64,000 nucleotides of DNA from Nanobdellota archaeon (lineage in GTDB: Archaea; Nanobdellota; Nanobdellia; Pacearchaeales; GW2011-AR1). Location: positions 1 through 64,000 of the forward strand of contig DUKY01000012.1 of assembly GCA_013329055.1 (NCBI GenBank), given 5' to 3'. Shown here piece after piece: positions 16,880 to 24,978 of the stretch. The translations under genes and the position numbers were made by a program. The first letter of the stretch is position 1. Every line of letters starts with the position of its first letter. The notes under the pieces were generated by a model that made no database searches, was not told the origin of the DNA, and was given only the letters and a program-made list of their open reading frames with translations.

Positions 16880-17341
16880 CTAAATAAATTTGCCAAATTT
16901 ACCAAAAATCAAAATAACATCAAGGATAATAAAAGTGACCAAAACAATAATCTCTGATTTTCCTCCGGTTCTAATATAACCGTTAATTTTTTTCTTATAA
17001 AAAGGATAAAAAGGGATAATACCATCGACGGTAAAACTATCGGCAAACAAATGCAAGCTATAACCCAAAAAAAATCCTAAAGCAATTGTAGGGAAAAATA
17101 AAGTCAATAACAAAGTTACAGAAAATAAAAATAAAAAACTATGCGTAACGCCACGATGCTGAGTAAAAAATTGTAAAATTCTCGCAATTTTTTTTCTGCC
17201 AACAGTTGAGAATCTTGAATCAATATCAGGGATAAAAGTTGCAATTAAAACAACAATAAAAAAAATTAATTTATCAACAACATTAGATAAAAATAATAAA
17301 ATAAAAAATAAGGATATCGCAAGATGAGTACGAATTAGCAT
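16880..17341 (-). CDS. YdjM-like membrane-bound metal-dependent hydrolase
   Basis: The 153-aa protein has about four membrane segments and the conserved polar residues of the YdjM/DUF457 family: H6 (RTHL), D-x-D in IPDIDSRF near 39, QHRGVTHSF near 63, and HLFADSF near 97. The family is annotated as inner-membrane metal-dependent hydrolase; the substrate is not established. It is upstream of radA on the same strand but separated by radA's own promoter. Confidence 0.8.
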   Translation of the reverse strand: MLIRTHLAISLFFILLFLSNVVDKLIFFIVVLIATFIPDIDSRFSTVGRKKIARILQFFTQHRGVTHSFLFLFSVTLLLTLFFPTIALGFFLGYSLHLFADSFTVDGIIPFYPFYKKKINGYIRTGGKSEIIVLVTFIILDVILIFGKFGKFI

Positions 17342-17394
17342 ATTAAGTAATCAAAGAAAAATGAAATTTAAACTTTACTCTCTTAAAGCAAGTT

Positions 17395-17785
17395 TTCACA
17401 GGTTAGGCGAGTAACTTCGTGGTAGAAACAATAATCCAAAAAGTTTCGTGCGAAGTTACGAGAAAGAATAACTTCGTGGTAGAAATGATAAAAAAGTGTG
17501 TTTAATAATAAGATTTTAACTGCTTAAAGGGAAATTTTTGTTAAACAAAAATATTTTGGGGCGAACAATTACGTGGTAGAAATTCATTTTTTCAAGTAAA
17601 AATTCAAATATTAAAAATAAAAATTTCGTGCGTAATTGAGAGTTATGAGGGAACACAGGATAATTGGGAATCGTTAAAATCTTTAACACACTTTTTCAAA
17701 TAAAAAAATTCAGAGGAATTGTTAAAATTTCATAAGCTTTTTTCATCATTAAAGTTTCGTACGAGGTTACGAGAAAGAAAGAAAT
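17395..17785. repeat. Structured multi-hairpin element R8
   Basis: About 390 bp between two membrane-protein genes, with no coding frame. It contains three nested or adjacent hairpins of one design, a stem then asymmetric loop TGGTA opposite GTG (or GTA) then a GAAAC/GTTTC stem. They are GTAACTTCG/CGAAGTTAC (17411-17459), CAATTACG/CGTAATTG (17566-17638) and ATAACTTCG/CGAGGTTAC (17468-17770, enclosing the second). Inside the outer one, GTGTGTT/AACACAC and GATTTTAAC/GTTAAAATC form a further long helix. A GGGAATC patch precedes its 3' arm. It is related to R6 and R9. Confidence 0.8.
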
Positions 17786-17792
17786 TCGAGCT

Positions 17793-18197
17793 TCATATGC
17801 TTTTTTTAAAAAAATCAAAATGAAATACAACCATAAAAAAAGCCCCAATTAAACCAAGAACAAAATCCCCCATCGTATCCGCTAAATTTCCTTGCCAAGG
17901 CAAATTAAAAAGATAAACCATTAAAAATTCCCAGCATTCCCATAAAATTGCAATAAACCCGACAATTGAAACAATCAAAAAAACAAAAATAAATTTATTA
18001 TTAATCTTAATCATTTTTTTATTATTTAAAAAATCATAAATCAAAATAAAACTATGTGCTACTAAGAATCCTCCTAAAAAATGCATAGGAATATCTATCC
18101 ATCCAAATAAATTATAAAATCCTGAAAAAGTTAAAATAAAATTAAAAATAACAAGTAAAATAGGATAACGAAAAAAATAAAAAAAATTTCTAAGCAT
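17793..18197 (-). CDS. Polytopic membrane protein (DUF2238-like)
   Basis: A 134-aa protein with about four membrane helices. Conserved-looking polar residues in membranes are DIPMHFLGGF near 35, LWECWEFL near 85 and NLADTMGDFVLGLIGA near 103. This layout resembles DUF2238/YjdF-type membrane proteins of unknown function. It directly follows the RPA-like gene with a one-base gap, so the two are probably co-transcribed. The stop codon lies at the edge of element R8. Confidence 0.65.
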   Translation of the reverse strand: MLRNFFYFFRYPILLVIFNFILTFSGFYNLFGWIDIPMHFLGGFLVAHSFILIYDFLNNKKMIKINNKFIFVFLIVSIVGFIAILWECWEFLMVYLFNLPWQGNLADTMGDFVLGLIGAFFMVVFHFDFFKKSI

Positions 18198-18198
18198 T

Positions 18199-19143
18199 TT
18201 ATTTTTCTAACTGAGCAATTAATTCATCAAGATTAACATCACTTACAGAATCAATAATAAATTCAGGATTATTAAAAAAACTATTATTTCTAACATTTCC
18301 TTTAAATATCATTTCCTTCCCGATTAAATCTCTCCTTTGGCTCATTAATCTTTCAGAATTTTCTAAATCTGTCAGACCTAAATCAGTTAATTTATCATGA
18401 AATAAAACACTCCTGATTGTTTCAGTACCGTCGTCTAAAACTATATTAATTAAAGCCCTTTTTTCAGGAGAAACAAGTCCATGTTCATTGCATTTAAAAT
18501 TATTGCCCTCAGTAATAACTTTCTTTTTGCATTCTGAACAAACATGAAAAAACTTTGGCTCAAAAGTTTGAACAATAAAAGCCCTGACGCTCGTATTATC
18601 ACCAACTCTAAAATCAACAATTGATTTATCCTTAACCATTTTTTCAGTTTGAACATTTTCCAAAATTTCCTTGCTTAATTTAATTTCAGAAAAACTTCCT
18701 AAATGAATTTCATTATCCCTCATAGTCCCATTCATAATTTCAATAATACTGCCAACATTCATTTCGCCATTTTCGATTAAAGAAATATGATTTGTATCCC
18801 ATAAAACAACTTTAATATTTGAAGTATCATCGGCAAGGATCATATTTGCAACTTTACCTGAATCACCCTTTTTAGTAGTAAATGACCTTACAGGAGATAA
18901 GTTCAATATTTGACCAACAACATTAACCTTTCTCATCCCAGGTAAAAGATCATTAATTTTTGAACGTTCATTTTCAAAAGAAATTCCTAATTCAGCAGCA
19001 ACAACCTGCAGAGCACCTTCTAAACTAATAAGACCAGCAAGTTTTGAACGTTTTGCTTCAACTCTCTTTTCAACTTCACTAACATCTAATCCGGAAGAAA
19101 TAGCCACCTTCTTCACAATCTTTTCATAATTATCATCCCTCAT
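18199..19143 (-). CDS. RPA-like single-stranded DNA-binding protein
   Basis: The 314-aa protein contains two OB folds typical of archaeal replication protein A: one around residues 75-160 (VNVVGQILNLSPVRSF, IKVVLWD) and one at the C-terminal part. A zinc site CSECKK..FKCNEHG lies near 200-218. An N-terminal helical region precedes them. RPA coats single-stranded DNA in replication and repair. A TATA box (ACTTATAAAG on the minus strand, 19162-19171) lies just upstream, divergent from the aEF1-beta promoter. Confidence 0.88.
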   Translation of the reverse strand: MRDDNYEKIVKKVAISSGLDVSEVEKRVEAKRSKLAGLISLEGALQVVAAELGISFENERSKINDLLPGMRKVNVVGQILNLSPVRSFTTKKGDSGKVANMILADDTSNIKVVLWDTNHISLIENGEMNVGSIIEIMNGTMRDNEIHLGSFSEIKLSKEILENVQTEKMVKDKSIVDFRVGDNTSVRAFIVQTFEPKFFHVCSECKKKVITEGNNFKCNEHGLVSPEKRALINIVLDDGTETIRSVLFHDKLTDLGLTDLENSERLMSQRRDLIGKEMIFKGNVRNNSFFNNPEFIIDSVSDVNLDELIAQLEK

Positions 19144-19161
19144 AATTTAAAATAATTTGGT

Positions 19162-19171
19162 ATCTTTATAA
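19162..19171 (-). promoter_or_regulatory. TATA box of the RPA-like gene
   Basis: The minus strand reads ACTTATAAAG about 20-28 bases before the ATG at 19143, indicating a nearly leaderless transcript. Confidence 0.6.
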
Positions 19172-19214
19172 GTATTTTGATAATAAAACCATAATAATAA
19201 AATTTCAAAGAAAA

Positions 19215-19226
19215 TCTTTATAAACC
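19215..19226 (+). promoter_or_regulatory. TATA box of the aEF1-beta gene
   Basis: The sequence ATCTTTATAAAC lies about 25 bases before the ATG at 19246. It is divergent from the RPA promoter, with roughly 45 bp between the two boxes. Confidence 0.6.
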
Positions 19227-19245
19227 TCGTTTTATACGAATAATT

Positions 19246-19518
19246 ATGGGAATTGTACTTGTAAAAATTAAAATAATGCCAACATCCCCGGATGTTAATT
19301 TAGAAGAAATCAAAACCAAGGCAAAATTAATTATTGAAAAAAATAAAGGAAAGCAAATAAATTTTGCAGAAGAACCAATTGCTTTTGGATTAAAAGCAGT
19401 AATTGCAGGTTTTTCGTTAGACGAAGAATTTCCTTTAGACCCCATTGAAGAAGGATTTCAAAAGATAAAAAATGTTAATTCTGTGCAGGTTGTCGATATG
19501 AGACGAGCATTTGGATAA
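19246..19518 (+). CDS. Elongation factor 1-beta (aEF1B)
   Basis: The guanine nucleotide exchange factor for aEF1-alpha. At 90 aa it has the usual archaeal length. It shows MGIVLVKIKIMPTSPDVNLEEI at the start and the hallmark block PIAFGLKAVIAGFSLDEE, ending VNSVQVVDMRRAFG, all typical. A TATA box sits at the expected distance upstream. A degenerate copy of the gene end follows in the next 80 bases. Confidence 0.95.
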   Translation: MGIVLVKIKIMPTSPDVNLEEIKTKAKLIIEKNKGKQINFAEEPIAFGLKAVIAGFSLDEEFPLDPIEEGFQKIKNVNSVQVVDMRRAFG

Positions 19519-19600
19519 TTGGCTAAATTATACCTAGAACATTCAAAAATAACAACTTATCCAGATGCGAGTAGAGCATTTTGATAATTTTTTATAAATC

Positions 19601-20158
19601 TTATAAGCCCTTCCAAGAATCAAACTTTTCTTTTGGAAAATCCGGCCAAATTCTAGCACTAATATTATCACAAGCATGAACAAGTGCACCAAGAGGAGAC
19701 TGAATTAAACGACTAGGATGATAATCCTCTCCTTCGCCATGAACATACTCTAAAGCATTCAAATGATTCATGCTTAAATTAAATCCATATTCCTTAATTT
19801 TACTCTTCACAAAAGATTTACTATCCGGAAATAATTTAAATTCATTTATTTTATCAGCATTTTCACTATATTTCCATGGTTTTTCTAAATCATGCAAAAA
19901 TAAAATTAATAAAACATCAGATAAAGAAAAAGGTAATTCTCTGCAAGAATTCAAATTATTAAATAATCTTACTGCAATATTCATTGTTTCAGTTAAATGA
20001 TTTATATAACCCCCTTCCCAATAATGATGTTTAACCTTCGAACCCTTGGCAAATTCAAAAATTTGTTTATTATCAAAATAAAGTTTATGACATAATTTTT
20101 GATTTTGCCCATCAATCATATTAATTAATTCATCAAAAGAATAATATTTTTCTCCCAT
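19601..20158 (-). CDS. HD-domain phosphohydrolase-like protein
   Basis: A 185-aa protein with a recognisable HD pattern: KHHYWEGGYINHLTETMN (residues 43-60), LFLHDLEKPW (HD at 88-89) and a later H near 140 in EYVHGEGEDYHPSRL. HD proteins hydrolyse phosphate bonds with a metal centre; the substrate is unknown here. The ending SARIWPDFPKEKFDSWKGL is unusual and could be lineage-specific. Its promoter region contains element R3 about 45 bp away. Confidence 0.8.
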   Translation of the reverse strand: MGEKYYSFDELINMIDGQNQKLCHKLYFDNKQIFEFAKGSKVKHHYWEGGYINHLTETMNIAVRLFNNLNSCRELPFSLSDVLLILFLHDLEKPWKYSENADKINEFKLFPDSKSFVKSKIKEYGFNLSMNHLNALEYVHGEGEDYHPSRLIQSPLGALVHACDNISARIWPDFPKEKFDSWKGL

Positions 20159-20203
20159 TAATAATCCAATAAAAAAAAGTTTATAAATTTTTATTAACGA
20201 TAT

Positions 20204-20336
20204 AGCTCTGTCCAGAGTTTTTGATTTTAGCTAACTTTTGGCAATTCAGGTATTCATTAAGGGCGGGTCTTCAAGCTTTAGCTTGAACTAGAAGTGGGAA
20301 TCCTAAAATCAAAAAAACTTAATTCTGGACAGAACC
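20204..20336. mobile_element. Structured mobile element R3 with 9-bp target duplication
   Basis: A 133-bp element, AGCTCTGTCCAGAG at the left and CTGGACAGAACC at the right. It is flanked by the perfect 9-bp direct repeat TAACGATAT (20195-20203 and 20337-20345). The inner helix is GATTTTAG/CTAAAATC, with a variable hairpin TTCAAGCTTTAGCTTGAA. The insertion fell on the stop codon of the neighbouring membrane-protein gene. The target copy keeps the reading frame and the stop changed from TAA to TAG, so the protein is intact. Confidence 0.9.
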
Positions 20337-20893
20337 TAACGATATCTATGTTCAAATTCTCGTGGATGTCTTCTTGGGAATTTTTCATACACAAAATAAC
20401 CAATTGCAATAAAAATAATACCCATAAATATTGAAGCACCCTGCTCATATACTAACCCCAATATTGCTGCAACAATGAATAATAATCCCAAAACCATTAA
20501 AGCAATGCCAAAACCCATTTTAAATCCAAGAAAAATAGTTCCTACAAATAAAACAGTAAGCATTAATGTAAATAATGCATCACTTGAAAGACCCAAACTA
20601 TAAAATAAATTCTCAAAATCATAACCATTTTTGTTTATTCCGTAAACCATTAAAAAAGACACACAAAAAGCACCAACACCAGCTAAAGCATTATTTTTAA
20701 AAAATTTCATCAGTGCAAAATTTGTAAACAAGAAAAATAAAATAAAAAATACCCCTAAAATAACAGTAGAAGAATCTAAACTATCCAAAAAACCACCTAA
20801 AGAAAATCTCCCATAGTAACTATAAGCACTAACAAAATTTAGCATGAATAAACTAAATATACTTCCTAAAATTATATCTCTTTTAAACATCAA
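20336..20893 (-). CDS. Polytopic membrane protein, paralogue of the next gene
   Basis: A 185-aa protein with an N-terminal signal-like helix and about five further membrane segments. It shares the central block (STVILGVFFILFF..NFALMKFFKNN..AGVGAFCVSFLMVYGINKNGYDF) with the 275-aa neighbour upstream, so the two arose by tandem duplication. The family is not known to me; similar small membrane proteins at 34881 and 39462 suggest an expanded group in this lineage. The last codons sit at the edge of element R3. Confidence 0.7.
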   Translation of the reverse strand: MMFKRDIILGSIFSLFMLNFVSAYSYYGRFSLGGFLDSLDSSTVILGVFFILFFLFTNFALMKFFKNNALAGVGAFCVSFLMVYGINKNGYDFENLFYSLGLSSDALFTLMLTVLFVGTIFLGFKMGFGIALMVLGLLFIVAAILGLVYEQGASIFMGIIFIAIGYFVYEKFPRRHPREFEHRYR

Positions 20894-20921
20894 ATAATTA
20901 AGAAACTCTGTTTTATAAAAC

Positions 20922-21749
20922 TTATTGAGATCTAATTAAATTCTCTAATACCTTTATACTCTTCATGTTTTTAGCCCTTCTTTCTCCGTCAGAAGTGCCT
21001 CTTGCCGGAATCCTGCCATTATTTCTTTTAGCAAGCCTGGCATTATCTTCATACAAAGCATTCAATTTTTTTTGCCATGCTTTTTTTCTTTCAACCATAT
21101 CTAAATTTAAAACTTTACCACCATGAATCCAACCAGAAGGTTTAGAAGGACTAGATGAACCTGAAACATTTTTTATTTTATCCATAGGTTTAACCAAATT
21201 ATTTACTCTTACACCAGTATTTCCCTTATTTCCTTTATTCCATAACCAAACCCCAATTAAAAATAAAATCGCACCAAAAACCAATGCAGCACCTTTTTCA
21301 TAAATAAGATTTGTAAAGATAGTTAAAATAAATAATATCAAACCAGAGGATAAAAAAAATGCAGAAAAACTAAAATACCATATAAAAATAATAAAACCTA
21401 TTAAAAAAATAACTGGCAAAATACTATAAAGTAAATTTTCTGAAAGACCAAAACTAAAAAACAAACTACTAAAATCAAAACCGGATTTATTCAAAACATA
21501 TATTATTAAAAAAGAAACACAAAAAGCCCCAATACCTGCCCAACTATCATTTTTAAAATATCTTCTTAAAGCAAAATTAACAGGAATAAAAAATAAAATA
21601 AAAAGAGAACCCAGGATAATTGTTGAAGCATCAAAAAAATCAAAGATATTTTCCGCAAAATTTTCCAAAGAAAAAGTATTATAACTTGCACTAATAAAAT
21701 GAATCAAAAAAATTGACAGAAATATAAATAATAAACACCGTCTTAACAT
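20922..21749 (-). CDS. Polytopic membrane protein with charged C-terminal tail
   Basis: A 275-aa protein. The first 180 residues match the downstream paralogue (STIILGSLFILFFIPVNFALRRYFKNDSWAGIGAFCVSFLIIYVLNKSGFDF). It adds a cytoplasmic, basic tail (about residues 185-275) that includes KPSGWIHGGKVLNLDMVERKKAWQKKLNALYEDNARLAKRNNGRIP. The tail may bind RNA or another protein, but this is a guess. The gap to the next gene is 28 bp, so one operon is likely. Confidence 0.7.
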   Translation of the reverse strand: MLRRCLLFIFLSIFLIHFISASYNTFSLENFAENIFDFFDASTIILGSLFILFFIPVNFALRRYFKNDSWAGIGAFCVSFLIIYVLNKSGFDFSSLFFSFGLSENLLYSILPVIFLIGFIIFIWYFSFSAFFLSSGLILFILTIFTNLIYEKGAALVFGAILFLIGVWLWNKGNKGNTGVRVNNLVKPMDKIKNVSGSSSPSKPSGWIHGGKVLNLDMVERKKAWQKKLNALYEDNARLAKRNNGRIPARGTSDGERRAKNMKSIKVLENLIRSQ

Positions 21750-21809
21750 AAAAAATAATAAACTTACTTTTTTATAAACATTTTTATATGAAAAAAATAT
21801 AAAAATATT

Positions 21810-22454
21810 ATGTTATCAAAAGATCAAGCACAGCAGATGAAACAACAGCTCATAGAGCATATTAAACAAACATTTCCTGAAGAGAAAAAACAAGGAGCGA
21901 TAGATCAGATTCTTGGAATGGATGAGGAACAATTTGAACAATTTGCAATCCAAAATAAATTAATTACTGATGAAGAAAATCCAAAAACTCCTGAACAGCC
22001 AAAAAATATACCTAAATGTATTTTTTGCTCAATAATTTTTGGAGACGCACAAAGCTTCAAAATCGATGAAAACAAAGATGCAATTGCAATCTTAGAAATA
22101 AACCCCATTTCAAAAGGACATTCATTAATTATCCCAAAGAAACATTTATCTTCCTCAGACAAAATCCCAAATACAATATTTTCTTTAGCAAAAAAAATCG
22201 GAAAGAAAATACAAACAAAATTTAAACCAAAAGATATCCAAATTTATTCTTCAAATATAATGGGTCATGAAATTGTTAATGTTTTACCCATTTATGAAAA
22301 TGAAACAGTTCAGTCACAAAGAAAATCAGCAAATCCTGAAGAAATTTCAAAGATTCAAAAATTATTAGAAAAAAAATCAACAATAAAAAAGATATCAACA
22401 CCAAAAACAAAAATAATTAAAGAAAAAATGTACATCCCTAGGAGAATTCCTTAA
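21810..22454 (+). CDS. HIT-like domain protein lacking the catalytic histidine
   Basis: A 214-aa protein. Residues 1-60 form a charged helical extension. Then comes a HIT-like domain with a CIFC zinc-type start (IPKCIFCSIIFGD), ILEINPISKGHSLIIPKKH and a final GHEIVNVLPIYEN. In active HIT proteins this last motif is H-x-H-x-H-x-x-P. Here only the first histidine remains (H-E-I-V-N-V-L-P), so the nucleophile is missing. It may keep nucleotide binding without hydrolysis. The stop overlaps the convergent gene by four bases. Confidence 0.7.
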   Translation: MLSKDQAQQMKQQLIEHIKQTFPEEKKQGAIDQILGMDEEQFEQFAIQNKLITDEENPKTPEQPKNIPKCIFCSIIFGDAQSFKIDENKDAIAILEINPISKGHSLIIPKKHLSSSDKIPNTIFSLAKKIGKKIQTKFKPKDIQIYSSNIMGHEIVNVLPIYENETVQSQRKSANPEEISKIQKLLEKKSTIKKISTPKTKIIKEKMYIPRRIP

Positions 22455-22744
22455 AAATTTTGAAAATTTCTTTTACTTTCTTCAAGTTTCTTGTATGCGG
22501 AATAAGCAGCATCACTTAATTTCCAACGGGATCTTCTAAGATAATCTATCCCTTTTGAATTTTTTTTGATTTCAACAATTAACTTTTTCTTTTTTAAATC
22601 CGATAACAAATCTTTTATAAATTCCTCATCACGAATAATTTCTTTTGCAAGATGGGATGTAAAAATCGCCTGCGGGCTTTTTTCAAAAAGAACCATTAAA
22701 ATTTGCTCAGAAATTTTATTCTTTTTTTCTTCAGAGATTTTCAT
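22451..22744 (-). CDS. Winged-helix-like DNA-binding protein
   Basis: A 97-aa protein with a helix-turn-helix style sequence: ILMVLFEKSPQAIFTSHLAKEIIRDEEFIKDLLSDLKKKKLIVEIKKNSKGIDYLRRSRWKLSD, reading as three helices followed by a beta wing. It lies seven bases after the prepilin peptidase gene on the same strand and may regulate the pilus locus. The regulatory link is inference. Confidence 0.6.
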   Translation of the reverse strand: MKISEEKKNKISEQILMVLFEKSPQAIFTSHLAKEIIRDEEFIKDLLSDLKKKKLIVEIKKNSKGIDYLRRSRWKLSDAAYSAYKKLEESKRNFQNF

Positions 22745-22750
22745 TTTAAA

Positions 22751-23599
22751 TTAAGGATATAAAAGAACCCAAATACCCCCATAAAAAAATAATAAATAAA
22801 ACAAAACAAGTAATGTTAGAAAAAATACAGGAACAAATGGAATGCCATAACGAACCTTTATTTTTTTACTTTGACGCAAAAATAATTTAATATCAGATTT
22901 ACTTAACCCTTCCCAGCTGGATTTAATCATTTTTTTCCCAACCTTAACATCTTCATAAAGCCAATCTCCTTCAATTAATTCTTTCGGAGAAATTTTTTTA
23001 ACCATGCAGGATTCATCAACAGATTTGATAAAAAGATATAAATAAACTAAAAAAATAATAAAAGAACCAACAAGGAAAAATATTTTTTGAACAAAACCAA
23101 TTACCATAATAAATAATCCTAAGATAATAACAGAATAAATTTTCTTCGAATTATCATTGAACAAAAATTTAAACTCTTTTTTAAAAGAATTTAAATTTTT
23201 AAAGGCTAAAACAAAACTCCAAAAAAAACCATAAAATGCACTAATTAAAAAGAATAAGAAAAAGAATAAAATAAAAATCTTTATGTTCATAGAAAAATTA
23301 TTTGAAAACGGCAAAATTGTTCCTAGAGCAATCATTAACTTTAAATCTCCGCCTGCAAATAATTTGCTAAAATAAAAAATGTTTCCAAGAATAACAAAAA
23401 TGCATAAACCAATTAATCCCTGATAAAAAAACATAAAGTTTTCTTCAATAAATAAACCATAAAAAAATCTAAAAGACAAAGCAAAAATAATTAATGAAAA
23501 ACTAATCCAATCTGAAATAATTGTACTCTTTATATCCTGGATACTTGCAAAACACATCCAGATCAATGCCAAAAGTCCTAAAAAAATCACCTCAATCAT
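22751..23599 (-). CDS. Prepilin peptidase (class III signal peptidase, A24 family)
   Basis: An aspartic membrane protease that cleaves the N-termini of archaeal pilins. The 282-aa protein has about seven membrane helices and both catalytic aspartates: D22 in ASIQDIKSTIISDW and D85 in FAGGDLKLMIALG (the GxGD motif, here GGD). A soluble segment of about 60 residues (SVDESCMVKKISPKELIEGDWLYEDVK...) precedes the last helix. It is the last gene of the pilus locus on the minus strand and would act on the many class III-like proteins upstream. Confidence 0.9.
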   Translation of the reverse strand: MIEVIFLGLLALIWMCFASIQDIKSTIISDWISFSLIIFALSFRFFYGLFIEENFMFFYQGLIGLCIFVILGNIFYFSKLFAGGDLKLMIALGTILPFSNNFSMNIKIFILFFFLFFLISAFYGFFWSFVLAFKNLNSFKKEFKFLFNDNSKKIYSVIILGLFIMVIGFVQKIFFLVGSFIIFLVYLYLFIKSVDESCMVKKISPKELIEGDWLYEDVKVGKKMIKSSWEGLSKSDIKLFLRQSKKIKVRYGIPFVPVFFLTLLVLFYLLFFYGGIWVLLYP

Positions 23600-23643
23600 A
23601 GATAAAAAAGGTAAATATAATTTATAAAGCTATTTTTTATCTT

Positions 23644-23766
23644 TTAAGAATTCTTTTTTGTTTCAATTCCCAATGTTCTTAATCTTCCGCCTTTTTTATA
23701 AGGATGTTTCTTTTTATCTTTATATTTATCTTTCCCCTTATTTCTTCTTTCAGAATCATTAGACAT
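23644..23766 (-). CDS. Small basic protein
   Basis: A 40-aa frame, rich in lysine and arginine (MSNDSERRNKGKDKYKDKKK then HPYKKGGRLRTLGIETKKNS). There is no membrane segment. It lies between the prepilin peptidase and the first pilin-like gene. It could be a nucleic-acid-binding small protein. The support is an uninterrupted frame with typical local composition and a proper ATG, so confidence is limited. Confidence 0.45.
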   Translation of the reverse strand: MSNDSERRNKGKDKYKDKKKHPYKKGGRLRTLGIETKKNS

Positions 23767-23807
23767 AAATAATACAATAAAAAAGAATTTAAATAAATTA
23801 CTAAATA

Positions 23808-24137
23808 CTAGCAAGGTTGTATCTTAGGACAGGTTTCAATACCAAAAGGTTGAATTTTTGATAAATAATCACAAGTATAACTCTCACCATCAACAACATC
23901 CAAAGAAATCTCATTCATTTGAACTTTATGCATCAAAATACAATATTCAGACTTCGCATTATTTTCGCAAGCCTTTTGACAATCTTTTGAAATGCTAGCA
24001 AAATTATTTCCTTCTAAAAGAATATTAAAGCCAGTCATTAAATTTGGAATAATAAAAGAACCAAGAATCAAAATAAATAAAGCAACAATAAAAAGAATAA
24101 TCCTTATTCTTAACTTATCAATTCTTTCTCTTTTCAT
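23808..24137 (-). CDS. Pilin-like protein with disulfide-type cysteines
   Basis: A 109-aa protein: basic N-terminus (KRERIDKLRIR), one membrane helix (IILFIVALFILILGSFIIP), then a soluble domain with six cysteines (CQKACE, EYC, YTC, CPKIQPC). The cysteine pattern C-x3-C..C..C..C-x(4-6)-C matches the 142-aa neighbour at 24202, so they are paralogues. This member lacks a clear KRGQ-type cleavage site. It is probably a minor pilin or pilus-associated protein. Confidence 0.7.
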   Translation of the reverse strand: MKRERIDKLRIRIILFIVALFILILGSFIIPNLMTGFNILLEGNNFASISKDCQKACENNAKSEYCILMHKVQMNEISLDVVDGESYTCDYLSKIQPFGIETCPKIQPC

Positions 24138-24201
24138 TATAAAATATAATTAAAAAGAATTTATAAAAGTTTATAAGAATAGATACAAAAAATAAAAAAA
24201 C

Positions 24202-24630
24202 TTAGCAAGTAATTGCCGGACACTTATCAACACCTAAAACAGGAGCAAATGATAATTCCTTACAAGTATAAGATTTTCCACTTTCAAAGGAAATTTTTTT
24301 ATAACTCGGAACTTGTTTGCCATCTTTATCTAAATCTTTTTCAAATAAAAGATTACCATTTTCATCTTTCAATTGTTCATCGGTTACTCCTTCAATAGTC
24401 TTTTCAATCTGCAATGCTCGAGAAACAGTACAAAACTCATACTTTGCACCCGTAGAACAGGCAATTTGGCAAGCCTGAGAGATTTGATCTACATTATTTT
24501 GTTTTATCCAAGGAGTAAATGTTTTCCAACCAGTAGTAAAACCGATAGCTAAAACAGCTAAAACAATTACACCAAGAATCATTAATATAATTGCATTAAC
24601 ACTTAAACCCTGACCTCTTTTAGTTAACAT
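24202..24630 (-). CDS. Class III signal peptide protein (pilin candidate)
   Basis: A 142-aa protein with a canonical archaeal class III site: KRGQG followed by LSVNAIILMILGVIVLAVLAI. Cleavage would fall after the Gly of KRG. The domain after the helix has six cysteines with the same spacing as the 109-aa neighbour. Of the small proteins in the locus, this is the best candidate for a structural pilin. It would be processed by the peptidase at 22751 and assembled by the ATPase and platform proteins upstream. Confidence 0.8.
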   Translation of the reverse strand: MLTKRGQGLSVNAIILMILGVIVLAVLAIGFTTGWKTFTPWIKQNNVDQISQACQIACSTGAKYEFCTVSRALQIEKTIEGVTDEQLKDENGNLLFEKDLDKDGKQVPSYKKISFESGKSYTCKELSFAPVLGVDKCPAITC

Positions 24631-24672
24631 AACAAATTAATACTAAATAGATTTATAAATATTTCTTAAACA

Positions 24673-24978
24673 TTAAGGAAATTCATATTCTACCATAAAC
24701 AGAATTTCCCCATTGGACATTTGCTTATCACTAACATGATAAAATTTTCCATCATATTTAACATCTAAATAATTTTCAGGATTTAACCCCAAATTTTTAT
24801 AAAATTGAACCTGTTCTTCAATAGCACTTACATTTTCTAAAGAATTTATGCTAATAAAATCTTTATTTGAAATATTAAATGAAAAAGCAAAACTCAACAA
24901 TGCAAAAATGCAAATAGCAACAACACCAATAACTAAAATTACAACCGGAACTTCTCCACGTTTACTTTCTATTAACAT
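24673..24978 (-). CDS. Pilus-locus protein with class III-like N-terminus
   Basis: A 101-aa protein beginning MLIESKRGEVPVVILVIGVVAICIFALLSF. KRG followed by E and a hydrophobic helix fits class III signal peptides. The short outer domain has no cysteines (FYKNLGLNPENYLDVKYDGKFYHVSD). It overlaps the upstream gene by seven bases, so co-translation is likely. It is probably a minor pilin. Confidence 0.7.
   Translation of the reverse strand: MLIESKRGEVPVVILVIGVVAICIFALLSFAFSFNISNKDFISINSLENVSAIEEQVQFYKNLGLNPENYLDVKYDGKFYHVSDKQMSNGEILFMVEYEFP

Noticed and set aside
17395..17785. CRISPR array for the repeated TGGTA hairpins
   Set aside because: The units are not regularly spaced direct repeats. 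They are nested inverted repeats with differing stems.
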